Notes: a model not told the origin generated them from the sequence alone. Positions 1-13,948 are shown, counted from the stretch's first letter. The stretch: 64,000 nucleotides of DNA from Tenodera sinensis (GCA_030765045.1 CM060962.1:263326147-263390146), one strand, 5' to 3'. Made by a program: numbers and translations.

Positions 1-1288
1 AGTCGACTGTCTCTCCGTCGCTAACGGCTTCGAGTTTCTGCTAAACTTAATTTACACAAAAACCATTGAATCTATTTAAATACGCCAAAGGAAAAAGTTG
101 TTGTTTATTCAATTTTCTATGAATATAGCCATAAATCAAGAACCTTAAATTTATAATTTTTCAGCCAGGTGAAGATAATTTTTTTTTATACAAATATTTT
201 TTTCTAAAAAACTATAAACTTTTCAACATTATGGTATTAGACTTTCTTGTTATTCACAATATGATAAATTAGTTGTTAAAGCCTGTCGGATCATTTCACT
301 TCCACTCTGTATGGACAAACCACAATGACCAACAACAACAGTAAAATAAAAGTGAGTGTCCACTTGAATGCATGTGAAGCAGTCAGCATTTGTTATAACG
401 GTATAGCGTTTCTTACAATCAACACCAAGTATCTGTGTTGGAATTTATAGTTGGGTAAAGAAACTTATCAACTGTTGCAGCAAAGTTAGCATCTCGTATG
501 TTTTTGTTCATTCGTTCACTCGTCGTTTAGGCTAAGTCGGGTTCGGTTAATCACAGTTTTACTGTATTTAGCGCAGAGCTACTGGTTGTTGTAGTAATCT
601 CGTATTTTTTAATATAATTTAAACGTGGACACCACTGCTTAGGTATGTTTTCATTTTAAAGGCAATCCATCGTGAAAGTTTGTCCAAAAATAATCAGAAA
701 GACAATTTCCCGATATATACGATTCTTCATTCTTCATCCAACACCATAGTGTTGATATAAATGAAGTAATTCAGAGATTTAAAAGTCTTTGTGCATGTAT
801 TTTTCTTGCAGCTACAATTTATAAATATATTTCTCTCCAATACTTTTGTTTTCAAAGTTTTGGCAGATACAAATTGCTGCAAGTCATGCAAATCTAAAGA
901 AATTTTCCTGAAACATTCAGCTACATTGAAGAACAGTTGAATGTAAAAGTGGTTCGGCCTTCCTTCTAAACAATACTTATTCACTATGTAATTATATGTT
1001 AATATTTAGTGGGAAAAGTGAGGGAAATCATAAATAACATCAATATTTAAGAACATATTTACAACTCAAACAACGATAGATATCCAACAATTAAAAGTTA
1101 CATTTTTATTATGGTTTAATGTACATAATAGTTACTTATGTAACTAGTGTATAAGTTGACTGATTGTAACACGTGTACATGTTTAGCACGTGAGCGAGAG
1201 GTAACTGTCAAATGTTTACGATGTCACAATCAAAAGATTATACACGTGGTACGTTTTATGAAATCCTAGCATTAAAGAAATCAGTTGT
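1..1288. other. AT-rich non-coding DNA, nothing recognised
   Basis: Short frames only; no splice-flanked coding block or repeat that I can name. Confidence 0.6.
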
Positions 1289-1845
1289 GCTGCACTCACA
1301 TGACTTTCTCTACTCTTGTACTAAACATTCTTACAAATTCTTATTCCTATATCTTCTTCGTGTTAGTTCAGATAAACATTTGTACAAAGTATCTTCTTGT
1401 TTAATGTATTGCAGGTGCAAGGGGAATACTAGAATACAGTAGGCTTTGAGCGATAGTCAAATATTTTAAAGTTTTGAGGTCCCTTTCTCTTTGCACGCTT
1501 AACATATAAAAAATGAACAACGATGCTCCATTTCACGAAAGCTTTAAGCTTTCCAAAACTGACACAAATAACAAGGAATATCTCCGAAATGGTTCACTCT
1601 ACAAAAATATTTATTTGTGGATAAATTATGCGTTTTAGAAGATCTACATTTTGTGTACAGCATGATTTTTTCTATTTCTTACGGCTTACTAGTTATGCAA
1701 AAGTCATCCAGAGTAAACAGGACTACATGGACTACAGCCAGAAAAATCCAGATATATATTTCATTTGTCGTAAAAATATCTCAAACATATGCCATTTTAA
1801 TCAAAATCGTTAGAGCCATTTTTAAGAAAATCTAAATTCTTGGAA
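1289..1845 (+). repeat. Dominant 840-bp TIR repeat, 3'-truncated copy
   Basis: Begins GCTGCACTCACATGACTTTC and follows the family through GGAATATCTCCGAAATGG and the ATTTTAATCAAAATCGTTA block, then stops where the reverse-oriented SINE at 1846 starts. Short open frames in it are not genes. Confidence 0.85.
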
Positions 1846-2165
1846 TATTGAACGCTGGCCAAACGCTACCTAGTGCCGAGAACAGCAGAAACCATGTGCA
1901 ATCGTCCGCGCCATCTGCCCGGGACTGCCAACACTGCACGCCTGACAGTACACCTGAAAGATCATATGGAAATGGAATGAAGGGAAACTGTGGAAAGGAA
2001 ACCGTGGTATGAAATAATGCACCCCAACATTCGTCTAAGTGACATGGGGAAACCACGGTAAAAGCCACGTCAGGGTGCGCAGCCACGGGGAGCGAACCCT
2101 CAACCTCCCGAATGCGGGCCACAGACGTTACCGCCTGATCCATCCCGCTCGGTAAGCCTTTGGTA
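1846..2165 (-). mobile_element. tRNA-derived SINE (family 1)
   Basis: On the minus strand the head reads GAGCGGGATGGATCAGGCGG (box A-like) and GGGTTCGCTCCCC (box B), followed by a GC-richer body of about 250 bp unlike its AT-rich surroundings. Its left edge meets the truncated 840-bp repeat. The 116-codon minus frame here is not a gene. Confidence 0.68.
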
Positions 2166-2907
2166 ACAAAATAATTTCTCAATAATGGTCTTACTTAGAT
2201 GATCCAAATTTGGTATTTTGTATGAAGAGTAAATCCCATTACTACATGAAATTTTCATGTAGATAATTCAAGAACTTCTCATTTCATCATTTTAACCAAT
2301 GGGTTGCCTTAAACAGAAGACTGAATTTATTTGGCTAGATAAGTATAGCAATATCGATTCACTCCACCTCGATATATTACACGATTTGCTAGATGTGCAA
2401 ACCATTCACGAGTTATTTTCGCATGTGTACAACGTTAGAAGCAGGAGCGAAATAGTGTAAAATGATCTAATAATTTAAAACCAAATAAAATGAAATAATA
2501 AAATGTAAATGGAACAACTATTTTCGTATAAAATTAATCACGAGAGAATTTCTGCAGCCGCTATGTTGCTAGAGTTCTGGGGAAATGATATACAAAGCTC
2601 GTGGGAATACTAATAAACGCTTCTGTTGAACGACGTGCGCACCATTTCAACTTGGAAGTCAAATGGGTTAAGGGAGCCAGGGGCTGATACATTTCCTAAA
2701 AATTGCAAAATTATCGACGGTTAGATTGTACCGTATAAATACACTTGGGACCTACCTATCGAACGTTGGAAACAAGAACGTTCTAAGCGCCATTAGTGAA
2801 ATGTTATCACAAGAGGTAAAGTATTTTCTTTCCGTCTATTCATTTATTATCTACAAGTTCTATATGCTGCGAAAAAGAGCACAATTTGGTATACATTTCC
2901 ACTTCTT

Positions 2908-3745
2908 ACTTTATCTACTACGTTCCACTAAAAAATTCAATACCGAGATTTTACCGAAAATGCTACTTTTGGGACCCCTTGGATCTAAAAAGAAGCATTT
3001 TTAGAAAAATGTCCGTGTGTGTCCGTCTGTAAACAGCATAACTCAGAACAGAAGGTTATTTAAATACCAAACCCAATATTTACATTCAGTTGCTTCCAAG
3101 GATGCAACACGAAGCTTCTCAAGAAAATCCCATCACCCTAGACTAACCTTTGCATAGTACATTTTTGGGGCATTTAAATTTTCTCAAAAATGGCTTTAAT
3201 GATTTTGCTTAAAATAGCACAGAGATACTTGTATGACAAATGAAATGCATATTTTTAATTTGCAGGGAATTTCCACAGAAGTCCGTTACAGTCTGGGTGA
3301 CTTCTGCATATCTGGTAAACTGTGTGAGAGAGACAAAATCTTACTATACAAAAATGTAGATCTCATCAAAATACAAAATTTACGTCTAATACATCTTTTT
3401 CCATTTCTTTGTGGAGTGAACCATTTCGGAGATTCTCCTTGTTATTCGTCTCAATTTTTGAATACTTATATTTTTCTGAAATGGAAGGTGGTTATTCATT
3501 TTCTAACTCTTGGCCATTTAAGGAGAACGGAATTTCTGTGCCACTACATAGCGACCAGCTCTTAAAGCATTTAGTATCATTCAAAGCCTACTGAATTCCC
3601 ATATTCCCCTTGCGCCTACAAGAAAATTAGCAGTAAGATAATTGCCGGAAATGTTGAGTTCGACTAACGTGAAGTAGATAGAGCAATAAGCGTTTTTAAG
3701 AATTGTTTATACAAGAGTAAGTAGAGAATGTTATGAGAGTGCAAC
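2908..3745 (-). repeat. Dominant 840-bp TIR repeat, near-complete copy
   Basis: Runs from ACTTTATCTACT to AGTAGAGAATGTTATGAGAG, 838 bp, in reverse orientation. It gives one of the clearer full-length outlines. Open frames of 61-110 codons inside are not conserved between copies. Confidence 0.85.
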
Positions 3746-4482
3746 ACATCCTATTTTTTCTTAATGTCAATTACACGCCCGAAGTAGCGTGGTCCGAAAT
3801 ACCGCGGATTCGGATTTAACGAGGGGAAGAGTATATAAGTCCCCCGAAAATATATCGTACATTTTATTTACTCCTTCATTTATTTAGTTTTGAAAGTTGA
3901 GTTTAAAATTCTTTTCAAAAAGCCGTACTAGAATATACTTTTCGCTACCCATAGCGTTGACCTTGGCATTGCTAAGAATTTTCTGAAGTAACGAGACATG
4001 CACACAGAAGAACATATTCTGCATGTTAGTGAAGTGATGAGTACCATAAACAAGATGATTCCGTTTATGGAGGAACAATATTTATCTCCATCTTGCTACA
4101 ATCAAACAATACGCGGAGGAAAATGGGGGAGTTATGCCGCCAAAGAAAAATTACTGATGTTGTAAAACATGCAAAATTAGGTTAGTGTAAAATGGGTACA
4201 GTGTAATTGTATGTACTGAATAAATTAAGATAGGTTTGAGGACAATGTACTGGAATTCATTATTGCACGAATGTTTCCTACCTCCTCACTGGATAGATTT
4301 TTGTCACTTCTAAGCTCACATTTCGACATACCACGGAGTCATTATAAAGAGCGGCGAAAACATGTCTCCCAACTACCGCGTTATTTCGGGATTCTGCTGT
4401 ATTTAATAACAGAGGTGGTCCTTAAGTTGTTTTTGTGCATGGCATCTTACAGTTTTCTCAGGTGCTAATGGAATATGATCTG
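3746..4482. other. Non-coding, possible pogo-like MITE remnant
   Basis: CCGAAATACCGCGGATTCGG with TTTAACGAGGGG at about 3790-3826 resembles pogo/Tigger ends. An inverted partner CCGCGTTATTTCGGG lies at about 4376. Weak evidence only. Confidence 0.3.
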
Positions 4483-4535
4483 CTGCATTCACATGACCTT
4501 CTCTATACACTTTCTCTTTCTCTACTCATTTATGG
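4483..4535 (+). repeat. Fragment of the 840-bp repeat (left terminus only)
   Basis: CTGCATTCACATGACCTTCTC is recognisable (positions 4483-4503); the sequence then becomes simple CT-rich DNA. Confidence 0.5.
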
Positions 4536-6082
4536 TGTTCATGGACAGTGTCTCTCTCCCTCTCTCTTCCACTCTCTCTTTCACACACATATATAGATAG
4601 ATACATACATAATACATACACATGAATGTTTTTCAGAAAATCCCTTTTTGGATCTGGGAAACCTCAAGTAAAGTTACCCGCATCAATGTGATCTATCGGC
4701 TACACTTGAAACTTCTATTGTATAATATTCTATTAATTAGTTATATGAATCTTAATAAAATGGAACTAGAAATTCAGAGTCAATAAATATAAACTCACAT
4801 GCACACATGCACACACATACTTAAAACCTTAGTGCCTTAGTGCCTTAGTGAATCAAAACCTACAGCATGTTTGTTCCACTCTACTGCATCCTTACAGGAT
4901 GGCAGAGTACATCGGTGGGTATAAGTTCAAATCCTTTAGCATTCAACCTTTCCCCGGCCGCTTACCACGGTTTCTGTGACTGGGAGCCGCCAATATTTCA
5001 CTAAAGTTCTCTCAATTGTTTCCCAAAGCCATGAGTGCAGTTCGTATTTTATAATCTCTCATAAAGAATGTTCATGCAAGTATTACTGACCACTTACCCT
5101 AGTGGCAGGGTTTTTGCCTTCTTATTTATGACATCATTCTGTTTGTAGGCCTTTGCGCACATTGGGACTTGATTTATTAGTAATTATGTATAAACACATA
5201 GAAGATACTCCAGCTGCATTTAATTCAGTGCGAAGATTTGTTATAAAAATTTGTTAACTTCAAAACCAAAACTGACAATTATACTACTGTCACTACCGCC
5301 TGCAAACTCAACTGTGTCTGCGGATAGTCTGAGGATAATACCGAGAATAACTCTTTTCTCCTTACAACACAGGCAGCACGGCTACCATACCGCTATGGTT
5401 TGGGAAGTACACACCCACCCAGTGCATAGAATTTGAAACGGGTGACGTTTGGCTTCAGGGGAGTCCATTATATTCCTTAACAAAAGCATCTTCTTCACGG
5501 AGTTGGCAATGATACCTGTTGCGGCATCAAAGATCCTGCCATCGTTTCCCAGATATCATCTACCTCTGGAAATTTTATCGTCCTCTATTCCTTCAATAAG
5601 TTATTTCCAATTCATTTTATTTTTGGTTGTGCAAATCGAAATGTGCAAACTTTAACCAGTTGATTTCGTAATCCATCTGGAAAATTTTACTCTTCTTAAA
5701 AATCACATTTCTGCTACTTTATTTTACTTCGATATTCATTACTTGGGATCCAAAATTTCTCACCACATGAAACACTGATTGTACCATAAATTTATAAAAT
5801 TCATCTTTGCTGCTTAGTTGTTTTTCTGACCTTCTGTTTACTTATTCTCTGGAAAGTCTGCAATTTATTAACAAACATAGTGCTGTATGTATAACTTATG
5901 TCGCATCCTAATATTTAAAGTGAGATACTTCTAAAATTTCATTTTCTAATACAGTTTTCAATTTAGTAAGATTTTCGCCCAGAAGTTGTTAGTTCAGTTT
6001 TCGCAATTGCCATTTTAGTAACCTTTTCAAATAATATTAAAAAACCACACATTTAATCTAATTTAATGTAGTGCCAGCATGT
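4536..6082. other. Non-coding, nothing firm recognised
   Basis: CT/CA and TAGATA simple stretches at 4550-4625. A triple TTAGTGCC repeat is at about 4830. The remainder is unassigned. Confidence 0.5.
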
Positions 6083-6230
6083 TGACACGGTAAGTCAGTT
6101 GGTTAGAGCGACGCAGGGAAAGTCGGATATCGTTGGTTCAAATCCTGGCTATGACATTGAACTTTTCAATCCAATTCTACTTTTCAACATTAGCCAACAG
6201 AGAACACCTGTGCAAAAGAACTGAATAAAA
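6083..6230 (+). mobile_element. Short tRNA-derived SINE (family C)
   Basis: tRNA-like head with box A TCAGTTGGTTAGAGCG and box B GGTTCAAATCC, then a short tail (TGACATTGAACTTTTCAATC) shared with copies near 9785 and 22535. Not a functional tRNA: the acceptor ends do not pair. Confidence 0.65.
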
Positions 6231-6492
6231 ATGTTTAATCTAAAATCGAATATTGTACTTTATTATGTGCCCACGCAGGAGGTGACGAGCGTATCGCCCA
6301 GTGGAGCTCCACTGCAAACAACTACCCGAGTTCGACAGAAAATACCCAAACTTTACATCGAGAACTGCGGGAAAATGGAGAGAATCCAGACAGATTCCAT
6401 CAAACGAGGCTAGCGGCCCGCTGTGTATTATGATTGCTCCTATAACTAACTAGTCCTCGATTTCTCTATGATGACCATGCATATATTAATCT

Positions 6493-6840
6493 GAGGTGTT
6501 GCGCTTACTTGACCTTCTCCACTCACTCTTCTACGAAGTGTTCCTCTATCCCTTTCTTGTTAATGTAGACAATGCAAGTTAAAACATTCTATGAAGGATA
6601 CAGTAAGTAAAGTTATGGGCTTTTAAAGAACTTTTCGCTCGCTATATGTTGGCTCCAAAATTTCATGCGCTTTACAAGACCACGACAGACCCACGAATAA
6701 CGACTCCTGGTTGAGAAGGTTGTAAGTGCTTGAAAATTCAAACCATTCACAAGAAATATCTCCGAAATTGGTAACTTCAGAAAGAAAAGAATAAGGCAAA
6801 TTGTAAGCTTTAAGGGAATACGTATACATATTTACTCCTA
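6493..6840 (+). repeat. Diverged copy of the 840-bp repeat
   Basis: Starts GTGTTGCGCTTACTTGACCT. Shows the ATATCTCCGAAATTGG block near 6760. The middle is scrambled. Confidence 0.5.
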
Positions 6841-7187
6841 ACAGTGAAGTTATGCACTATTGCCACAGTTTTTAACCTAGTACAGTAATTTAAAACATAT
6901 GCACAGCTTTTGTGTTTGGTTACCGAACCTCACAATTGTAATTCGCAAATTATCTGGTTTGGTACTTAAATAATTATGCTGTTGACATAGTCGTGAATTT
7001 AGAAGAAAAGTAAGAGAAAGAATATTATGTGTGCATTTAATAGTATTCTACAATTACCTGAGTTTTTTGTATTACTAATATTGAGTTCAGAACTACTTTG
7101 GCAGGAAACTGCTTTCGTAACGTGAAAACACTGTGCAGTGTTCAGGTATCAAAAGGTCACAGTGCAAATAGCCAATGGTTAAACGTG

Positions 7188-7229
<42 letters not shown>

Positions 7230-7242
7230 TACACACACTCTG
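7188..7242 (+). repeat. (CT)n(CA)n compound microsatellite
   Basis: About 13 CT units are followed by about 14 CA units. The 77-codon frame across it is spurious. Confidence 0.95.
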
Positions 7243-9056
7243 TCTCGTACGAGCAGCCTTACGGTCAAGTGAGTCCTGGATCTCCCTGTAGCTTCTGCAT
7301 AATTAAGGACATCCAATCACAGCTGCACTAATCGCTCCCTGCTTGCACTAAAATTAACAGCACAATGATGAACAACATCCGCTGGCAGACTGCAAATGTT
7401 ACTTTTGACTAGACAGCGCGCACATACACCACAGCTGTATTATTAATACGACGTCAGGACACAAACGGTTATCACACTGGCGGTAATGATAATGGGGTGA
7501 TATGTTGCTAATAGCAGTCATCTTGACAGTGACGTGTGCCATATAATTATGGCTGTAATTATGTTGATTACCCTGGTAAATAACCCTAACCCTTCCACCA
7601 ATAATAATATTACAGACATTGTGTTCCTTGTTTTGCAGCGATTTGCATCTGAATTATTTGAGACAATGTGAGAGTTTTGTCAGGAACAAAACACATTTAT
7701 GTCATATCACTGTTTCGTTATTTCAATGATTGTATGAATATTTTATTTGGATTTTAGGCTTGTCAAACGATTTAAAAAGCAATTCATATAACACAGCTTC
7801 CAATAAAATACAAACTTTTCAGCGAAACTACCGATGTTTTATATAGATATAGAAACATATTTAAAAGTCTGATATATTACATTCACATAACTTTATTTTT
7901 ATACCAGACGAGTTAGCTGCCCCTAATTTTCCAGTTTTATGCAATCCGCATTTTATATACTAACATGAAAACATCAGCCCCTATGCTAGATTATCCAAGC
8001 ATATAACATATACATGGTAAATGGAATATTTATTTCTGAAGTTCTAGGTAGCTCAGTTTGAACGAGGGCAAGATTCGTAAGTAATCCGTGTGCTGTAAAG
8101 GCGGTTCTAAGCCCAAGCTTGTACTAACTTTTACCGCAGTATTTACTAATAAAATTGCTTAAACAATTATTGTGTTTAAAGCTGCTGTTATTTTAATTCG
8201 CAATTGTTTAAGTTCCATTTTATTGTATTGCTGTTGTATGAGGTTATCTCAATTGTACAACGTCGAGACGCGAACCCGTGTCCCTGAGGTTAGCACACGG
8301 GACACAGTTATAATTATATCCAGCCATTTTGATGCTTGACTGAAAGCACATTCCAAGTTCTACCGTAGAACTTGTATGCCAGGCGCTATGCCATTGCACC
8401 TCACGACTTTTCGTTCCTAATTTAGCCCTTTAAGACAGTTTTAACCCTATGCTACGGGATTTAGTAGTATTATATAAAAGCCAAAAGCTATTATGCATGT
8501 TATTTGAGATGTACGAGACGTACTTTACGCCAAAATTTAAATAAACCGTTGTTTAATAACGTGTGCGTTTTGACTGTACGGGTTCACGGTGGGTGAGACG
8601 CGTGCCCTAATTTCTTGCAACCAACCCAGGCTGTAGGTACAAGAATCCGCCGTTTTCGGTTTGGTTGGTGTTGTTAGTGCACTCATATGAAGGTCCATTT
8701 TATCAGAGGCGTTTACTGAATTGCATTGCTACATATACTCTAATAACAACTTTGTAAAATCGGCTAGAAACCCATAATTCGCCCTTAGTAAACGAGTCGC
8801 ATGTTTTTTATCTGTAGTTTAGCGAGGAGTACATTCTGTCATTTAAACTTCTGTTCCTCTAAATTTTGCGCATTCGTCTCTCTAAGAACCTTGGGTAATA
8901 CGCTTTAGTAAGTTTTAATAACTGAACTAAAGCGCCATGCCGTTTGATGGGTGACCTACCTTCCAAAAATTAAGGGGTGACTGACTCACGTAATATAACG
9001 TCTACAAACTTTCCTTACGGATGTTTATTACTTAATTTACTACTTGCAGCAAGCAG
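7243..9056. other. Non-coding, nothing firm recognised
   Basis: A box B-like complement (GACGCGAACCCGTGTCC, about 8268) hints at a SINE remnant; otherwise AT-rich. Confidence 0.45.
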
Positions 9057-9537
<481 letters not shown>

Positions 9538-9782
9538 AAGCAAGCAACGTTCAGTTATATAATAACCTTTTTATCTTCTCCTGGCACATTTAATCAATAT
9601 CTGACTCAAAATTGTGCATATACACGCAAATTCTTCTGGAAATGCTTTTTTATGTGAACTGGGGAAAGCAGACCTGATATCCAGGTAGTAATGGTTAGAT
9701 ATAGTAAAACTGTTCAACTTTTACTGTCAATAATACGAAGGACGAAATGCCATTAAATAATTACTTTCTATACCTCATACAT

Positions 9783-9900
9783 ATAACGGCACTTAAAGCA
9801 GAAAGTTCGTGGTTCGATCCGGGTTATGGTGTTGAATTTTTCGACCTAATTCCATATTTTCAAGAGAAAGGACTGTATATCGTCTGCAAGTGTGAAGAAA
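9783..9900 (+). mobile_element. Short tRNA-derived SINE (family C), 5'-truncated
   Basis: Box B GTGGTTCGATCCGGG is followed by the family tail TGTTGAATTTTTCGACCTAA. The box A half is missing. Confidence 0.5.
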
Positions 9901-10861
9901 GTATTGTATATTATTAAAAAAACTGCGCAGTTTTAGTTCATCAAAGATACAATGTTTAGCTCTCGTTAACATAAAATATATATTTTAGGAACGAATAAAC
10001 CACTTATTTTGAATGCAAGATTTGTTTAAACTCTAAAGTTACGTCTCGGATAACGTGTATAGGTATAAGTGGTCAGTACTCTGACGCAGTGCTTATTGCT
10101 CAAGCTTCGGGAGGTCCCAGCCGGGCAGTTGAAGCGATAAGCAGCGCTCTCAGACAGCGTAAATACCAGAAGTGTCCTTGATAAATAATCTCAATCCTTT
10201 GGATGTTTCCCTTCCCTCCGCCTCTTGAACATTCTCGAAGATTATGTCGGAAATCCTCTTGGCTTTGTAAGTGGACACCCTGGTAAGCCACGCAGTAAGT
10301 TAGCGAGTACAGTTTTGGTGCGATGAAAAGTGATATTCTCCGAGAGTTTGTGACGATTTCTGTAATATGCAGGAGTGCTGATACTGCAGGAGAGGTTGGG
10401 GAATTCTAGTGTTTCACATACAGCAAGTGAAACGTCCGGAAGAAGAGGTTACTTCGGTGTACTTTATTAAGACGTTACAGCAGAAGAAGGCAAAGTAACA
10501 GTGAAAACTGAACTAGATAACATTAGTGAAGTGACAGTGTGTACTGATAGTTAAAAACCTGAACTAAGTCACATTATATATCATTATTTCATGGATATTA
10601 AGAAACAGTGCAACTTGTCACTGTGCTTTAGCATGTTTCATGAATTATTACTTTAGAATGGTGAACCTCGTACAACCAGGTTTATTATTTATTCTACAAG
10701 CAACGCTATCTCCATGTGAAGCAGAAAGGCTGTAGGAGATATGTAAAACGGGCGTGGAGAATGTATTGTACGATATCTCAGTGACGCTCTGGCAAACTGA
10801 ATTATCTTAAGTTAGGTTCCTTCTTCGTTTACCTCGTGCAATCTGGTTTTAGTTTCTGAGA
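9901..10861. other. Non-coding, unassigned
   Basis: A GC-richer patch at 10085-10310 carries a 63-codon minus frame that I do not recognise. It may be a SINE-like repeat. Confidence 0.4.
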
Positions 10862-11112
10862 CTTAGGTAGAGGAAGTATTGCATTCCATCTAAAAGTTCA
10901 ATACCGAGATTACGATAAAATGCGTGCTTTGAGGCTCCTGAATACCACCCCTCCCCACCCAAAAAAAAAAAAAATGGTGGTTACCACCATAACAAAAAGA
11001 AACGTCGTGTTTGCTGTTTAAGTTTAGTACCTTGCAAAAATGTGTCACGAATATTTTCAAGAAAATTGTCCACCTCAAACCATTTACATTAATTTCATGT
11101 TTAACCCTGGTC
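10862..11112 (-). repeat. 840-bp repeat, partial reverse copy
   Basis: AGGTAGAGGAAGTATTGCAT opens the copy, and the ACGAATATTTTCAAGAAAAT block is present. It includes an A13 run and an adjoining G run at about 11118. A second piece, 11500-11690, with TTGACAGATAATTGTCATAT and TTCTCTTCATTTTGAATTAC, looks like its continuation after unrelated DNA. Confidence 0.6.
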
Positions 11113-11690
11113 TTACCGGGGGGGGGGGGGGGCTTTATGCCCACCTTCTGTAATTCGTTAAAAAGTCATGCAGTTAATAGTTATTGTTAATCACTGTTTC
11201 AAATTACTAAATCACATAATTGTTTGAAAGTTCTCATTGTTGGTCTTTTTGAGAAACAACGAAATGTTGATGTGGTCATAAAGTACTCTACCGTCGGTAT
11301 AATATGATTCATGTAAAAATTAGAAAAGCAGTAGTTAAACATTGTTAAACATAACCTTTATAAACAAGACAGAATATAATAACCAATTTTAAAATAAACT
11401 GGTTTTTAAAATTGCTCAGACATTTCGTTAACAGTGGTGATCACAAAGTACCCACCCCCCTTGATAATCTATGTTCTGGAATAAGACTTGGTATTACTAG
11501 GGTTAATACCTTTGATTTTTTTCAAAAATGTATCTCACAACTTTTATTTAAACATCTTATATCTAATATTTATTTGACAGATAATTGTCATATCTTGGAT
11601 TTACAGGGAATAACCTGTTAAGTTCTCTTCATTTTGAATTACATTTGTATAAAGAAAAAGACAAAATCTTAAATAACGTTTCTCAGTGTG

Positions 11691-12386
11691 CCAAATTCGG
11701 AGCATCCAATTCGTAGGTACATTCAAAGGAATAAGTATATGTAGAGGTTGTGATACTTAAATTCGGTTTTTGTACATCCCTGAAGGGTGCGAGTCATCAC
11801 AACTAAACAAAACCTGGCGCTAAATGATGTTGATACCCGAACACATTTAAAATTTAAGGCCCATTATAGATAACCCGCGGCATGGAAATTTCGCCGTTCC
11901 GCAGCGCCGAGCCCTGATAGCGAATTTAATAGTCCGTGAAACGTGACTTTGTTTAATGGTGCTACTAAATATTTAGCAATCGCCACCTCAGGTTTTTACT
12001 TGCATGTTACCGGTTTGTTTAATTGTTACCTAAAATAACAGCATATTCCACAGACAGAAAATGCTGGAATATTGAATGTATTTGACTACTGCAGATTTTT
12101 TCTTACTGTTCAAAAACTGTTTAGTAAATCTGTAATTATAATACACCCAATCAATTAGACAGTACCACCTTTTCACACGTAGCACGTGTAAGTATTGATA
12201 GAAAATTAAGTCATTTAACTACAAAATTGGGGACACTGAATAATAAATATACAACTTATAAATAATAAAAGAATATGAAAATATAAACGAAACAAATGCA
12301 TGAGAAAGGCTCAAGGCAGGAAATACCACAAGCGAGTGGAAACTGAAAGCTCAAATAGACGAAAAGTTATAGATCTTTGCACACAT
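11691..12386. other. Non-coding flank of the foldback element
   Basis: No feature recognised. Confidence 0.5.
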
Positions 12387-12390
12387 ATGT

Positions 12391-13323
12391 GAGTCATTCC
12401 ATGTCAAATCGCACAAAATTTGACCTTCATATCTCCGATTTCATTAATATTAAATGTACGTGTTCTGTGAATGAAAAAATGATACCCCTAGTTTTTTGTT
12501 TGTCTGTAAGTTAATTATTTTGGTAAATATAAAGCATTATATTTTCGGATATTTCTCGCACACCGTTCTACATAAACATAAATATCTCTGGTATTATTTT
12601 TCAGATAAATATGACCTGTAGCTCATTTTGAACATTGAAATATGTACTTTATTTATGCGTTAAACAAAAAACAATTAGTTTGATATTTCCTATTTTTACA
12701 AGGCCATTAACATTACAAACATCATTAACAATACTTACTGTACACTAAAAATTTCCGGGAAAACTTTTAAAACGTACCTTGATGATGTCAGGTAATCCTA
12801 GAAAAAGTTCAGAATGGAATTCTAAATACATGTAGAGAAATTAAATAACTTAGCAAGCCGTGCAGACTGGAGTAACGCTTCATCCACGGCTAGAAGGTAT
12901 ACACACCGCGTGCAGCTGATTGCGAGTCATGCGTTGTACTTCCGTCAAGGTCAAACTCTAACATAAATACTGAAATGGGTCATTTCACGTTAAATCGAAC
13001 ATTTTATAAACTTGACATACTATTTTCTCCATTTTTTAAATCTTATCAATAGATGAAATTAACTAATCCGTATGTTTTCTTTTTGGTGTGACACGTTTAT
13101 TTTGCGCTTTATTAATATTATTTTTACGGTATATTCGCATACTGTATTATATAAAAATCATTATACCGAATACTATTTGAAGTTTACAATTTTCGTGGTT
13201 GCAGCAGTCTAAAGTAAAAAAAGTTGCAGTTTTGCATGCCATTGTTTTAGGTTCACTCAAAATATAAAATAGGCTCCTTTTAGGGGGTAGTATTTTTAAA
13301 ATATATTTTAATTACTAAACGCT
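12391..13323 (+). repeat. Left 933-bp inverted arm of the foldback transposon
   Basis: This arm is complementary to 14306-15238. It contains two diverged direct half-units: the terminal GAGTCATTCCATGTCAAATC reappears at about 12977 as GGGTCATTTCACGTTAAATC (20 of the first 25 bases match). This is subterminal repetition of the kind transposases bind. Confidence 0.88.
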
Positions 13324-13332
13324 GAATAAAAT

Positions 13333-13948
13333 TCAGAAACCTTTTGTAAGGTCTAAACGTTTTCCGGACTTGGCGTACGGGGTTGCAAAAATTTCCCTTT
13401 CTTTGGCCAGCTGTTTGGATATTCGTATCATGTGAGTTGAGACACCAAAATGTTTTATTTTATTGTACGACCAACTGTCAAAAATCGTCAATATTTGTAT
13501 TTTAAGATTTTTGTCATCCGTTTCATGGAAAGAATCTGTTAATTTTTGTATCATTTCACAATTATTTGAATTTTCATTTGAAGCAAAGTCTGTAGCATGA
13601 AATATTTTCTGCTTCATTGCCTGTGGTATTTTCTGCAACTTCTCTCTAGGGTAGCGTTTTTACGAGTTTTCTTTTCTTTTTTGGAAATTCTCCTATTGCA
13701 GTCAAACTGTCGTTCAGTTTATCTGTTACATCTGTTTGGACCATACTTACTGCGTCACTAGAGGATGAGAAGCTGTCACTATCATGTTCTTCTGCCAAAC
13801 TTTCACTAGCACTAGGCACACATAACTCGGTAGTGGTTTGTTCCTTTGGAAGTTTTGAAATTTTCGTGCGGCAACTATCACAAAATTTCAAATCGCGAGT
13901 TAAGTTTAAGTCTTCTAATTTAAGTTTAATCAGCATTGCTGACGTCAC
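13333..13948 (-). pseudogene. Frameshifted N-terminal fragment of the foldback element's transposase
   Basis: Two minus-strand open segments follow each other: 100 codons (13948-13646) and 101 codons (13638-13333). The first has a Cys pair (CDSCRTKISKL), a Ser/Asp-rich stretch and the basic, nuclear-localisation-like PKKKRKLVK. The second, in another frame, continues with a helix-rich segment (FDSWSYNKIKHFGVSTHMI...AKEREIFATPYAKSGK). This resembles the N-terminal region of invertebrate transposon proteins that I recall but cannot name securely. A single indel in the A-rich run near 13670 joins the frames. The product ends immediately before the left arm, so the catalytic part is missing and the protein cannot be active. 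Confidence 0.6.

Noticed and set aside
1832..2182. 116-codon minus frame as a gene
   Set aside because: It coincides with a tRNA-derived SINE whose box A and box B are in the same orientation.
13333..13948. Two separate small genes on the minus strand
   Set aside because: Adjacent frames inside a transposon, joined by one indel in an A-rich run; better explained as one frameshifted transposase fragment.
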